Source: Alphaproteobacteria bacterium
GTDB taxonomy: Bacteria; Pseudomonadota; Alphaproteobacteria; Rhodospirillales; Magnetospirillaceae
Direction: 5' to 3'
Assembly: GCA_015232485.1 (NCBI GenBank)
Contig: JADFZP010000206.1
Span: 1-6,287, forward strand
Length of the DNA: 6,287 nt
The translations under genes and the position numbers were made by a program. The notes beneath the pieces were generated by a model. The model had not been told where the DNA came from. It made no database searches and saw only the letters and a program-made list of their open reading frames with translations. Of the stretch, positions 5,470 to 6,287 are shown piece after piece (the stretch's first letter is position 1; every line of letters starts with the position of its first letter).

Positions 5470-6284
5470 TCGCGGCGGGAAGCCGGCGGCGGATCGGCGC
5501 GATGATCCTGCGCCACGTCTATCTGATGCGCTCGTCCTGGCCGCGGCTGGTCGAGATGGCCTATTGGCCGATCGTGCAGATGATCACCTGGGGCTTCATC
5601 ACGCAGTTCTTCCACACCCACAGCAGTTGGGTGGCCGAGGCGGCCGGCGTGCTGCTGGGCGCCGTGTTGCTGTGGGACGTGATGTTTCGCGGCAATCTGG
5701 GCCTCGCCTTGTCCTTCATGGAGGAGATGTGGTCGCGCAATCTGGGCCACCTTTCGGTCAGCCCCTTGCGGCCCGGCGAATTGGTGGTGGCGCTGGTCGT
5801 CATGAGCCTGATCCGCACGGTGATGGGCGTGCTGCCCGCCGCCCTGCTGGCCATCCCCTTCTATCACTACAACATCTTCGATCTCGGCCTGCCGCTGGTG
5901 ACCTTCTTCTTCAACCTGATGATGACCGGCTGGGCGGTGGCGCTGATGGTCTCGGCGCTGATCCTGCGCTTCGGCCTGTCGGCGGAAAGCATGGCCTGGG
6001 CGGTGATCTTCGCCCTGTCGCCGCTGTCCGGCATCTATTACCCGATCGAGGTGCTGCCGGTCTGGCTGCAACCGATCGCCTGGGCGCTGCCCCCCGCCCA
6101 CGTCTTCGAAGGCATGCGCGCCGTGATGTTCGGCCAAGGCTTCCGGGCCGACTTCTTCTTCGCCGCGCTGGGCCTCAACGTTTTTTATCTCGGCGGGGCC
6201 ATCGCGCTGTTTCTGCGCATGCACCACGTCGCGCGGGTGCGGGGGCTGTTGCTGGGGGCGGGGGGAATGATCGAAAACGAATGA
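5466..6284 (+). CDS. ABC-2 type transporter, permease subunit
   Basis: A 272-aa inner-membrane protein of usual ABC-2 permease length, with about six hydrophobic segments: 31-48, 57-75, 105-132, 140-167, 175-193 and 230-250. Between the second and third lies the conserved cytosolic stretch WSRNLGHLSVSPLRPGELVV (89-108), which matches the family's coupling region (ER..GTLE.L..SPL.P.E). Near the end PPAHVFEGMRAVMFG (209-223) matches the family's L(P)..H..EG.R motif. It should pair with the ATPase as a dimeric exporter. The substrate is not evident. I chose GTG at 5466 because it overlaps the ATPase stop (GTGA), has GAGG upstream, and leaves a short basic cytosolic N-terminus (AGSRRR). ATG 5502 is the alternative, 12 residues shorter. 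The frame is open much farther upstream, but that part is the ATPase gene read out of frame. The stop is three bases before the window end. Confidence 0.9.
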   Translation: MIAAGSRRRIGAMILRHVYLMRSSWPRLVEMAYWPIVQMITWGFITQFFHTHSSWVAEAAGVLLGAVLLWDVMFRGNLGLALSFMEEMWSRNLGHLSVSPLRPGELVVALVVMSLIRTVMGVLPAALLAIPFYHYNIFDLGLPLVTFFFNLMMTGWAVALMVSALILRFGLSAESMAWAVIFALSPLSGIYYPIEVLPVWLQPIAWALPPAHVFEGMRAVMFGQGFRADFFFAALGLNVFYLGGAIALFLRMHHVARVRGLLLGAGGMIENE

Positions 6285-6287
6285 CGT

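Noticed and set aside
5391..6227. Minus-strand open frame (278 codons) opposite the ABC permease
   Set aside because: His/Gln/Asp-rich antisense shadow of hydrophobic codons; no motif and no ribosome site seen.

Overview
The window reads as chromosomal DNA of a GC-rich alphaproteobacterium, probably Rhodospirillales-like (Magnetospirillum/Azospirillum type). That assignment is an impression from GC-rich wobble positions, tightly overlapped genes and the look of the EAL-like, ABC-2 and phosphatase proteins. No rRNA or other taxonomic marker is present. Seven protein genes fill nearly all of it. There are no tRNA or rRNA genes, no insertion sequences and no CRISPR, and no gene-free stretch exceeds about 120 bases.

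Left block (1-1097, minus strand): a TetR/AcrR-type regulator is followed, with an ATGA stop/start overlap and a perfect AGGAGG, by the N-terminal part of a class-I SAM-dependent O-methyltransferase that runs off the left edge. This block looks less GC-rich than the rest and may be an acquired regulator plus small-molecule-modification cassette.

Middle (1217-1960, minus strand): a PPP-family metallophosphatase with all its metal-binding motifs. It is transcribed divergently from the block on its right, across a 119-bp intergenic region (1961-2079) that must hold the control signals of both.

Right block (2080-6284, plus strand): four closely spaced genes, likely one operon. The first two (449 and 419 aa) are homologous tandem paralogs joined by an ATGA overlap. 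Each has an N-terminal region that may be a worn GGDEF-type fold and a C-terminal region that resembles an EAL (c-di-GMP phosphodiesterase) fold but has lost the EAL signature and the second Asp of the DDFG motif. Only the first has a C-terminal four-cysteine extension. After 31 bp come the ATPase and, with a GTGA overlap, the six-helix permease of an ABC-2 type exporter.

The most interesting unit is the coupled pair of catalytically degenerate EAL-like proteins, placed between a divergent protein phosphatase and an ABC-2 exporter. A reasonable but unproven reading is a non-enzymatic c-di-GMP-type sensor or scaffold pair linked to phosphorylation control and to export or envelope function.
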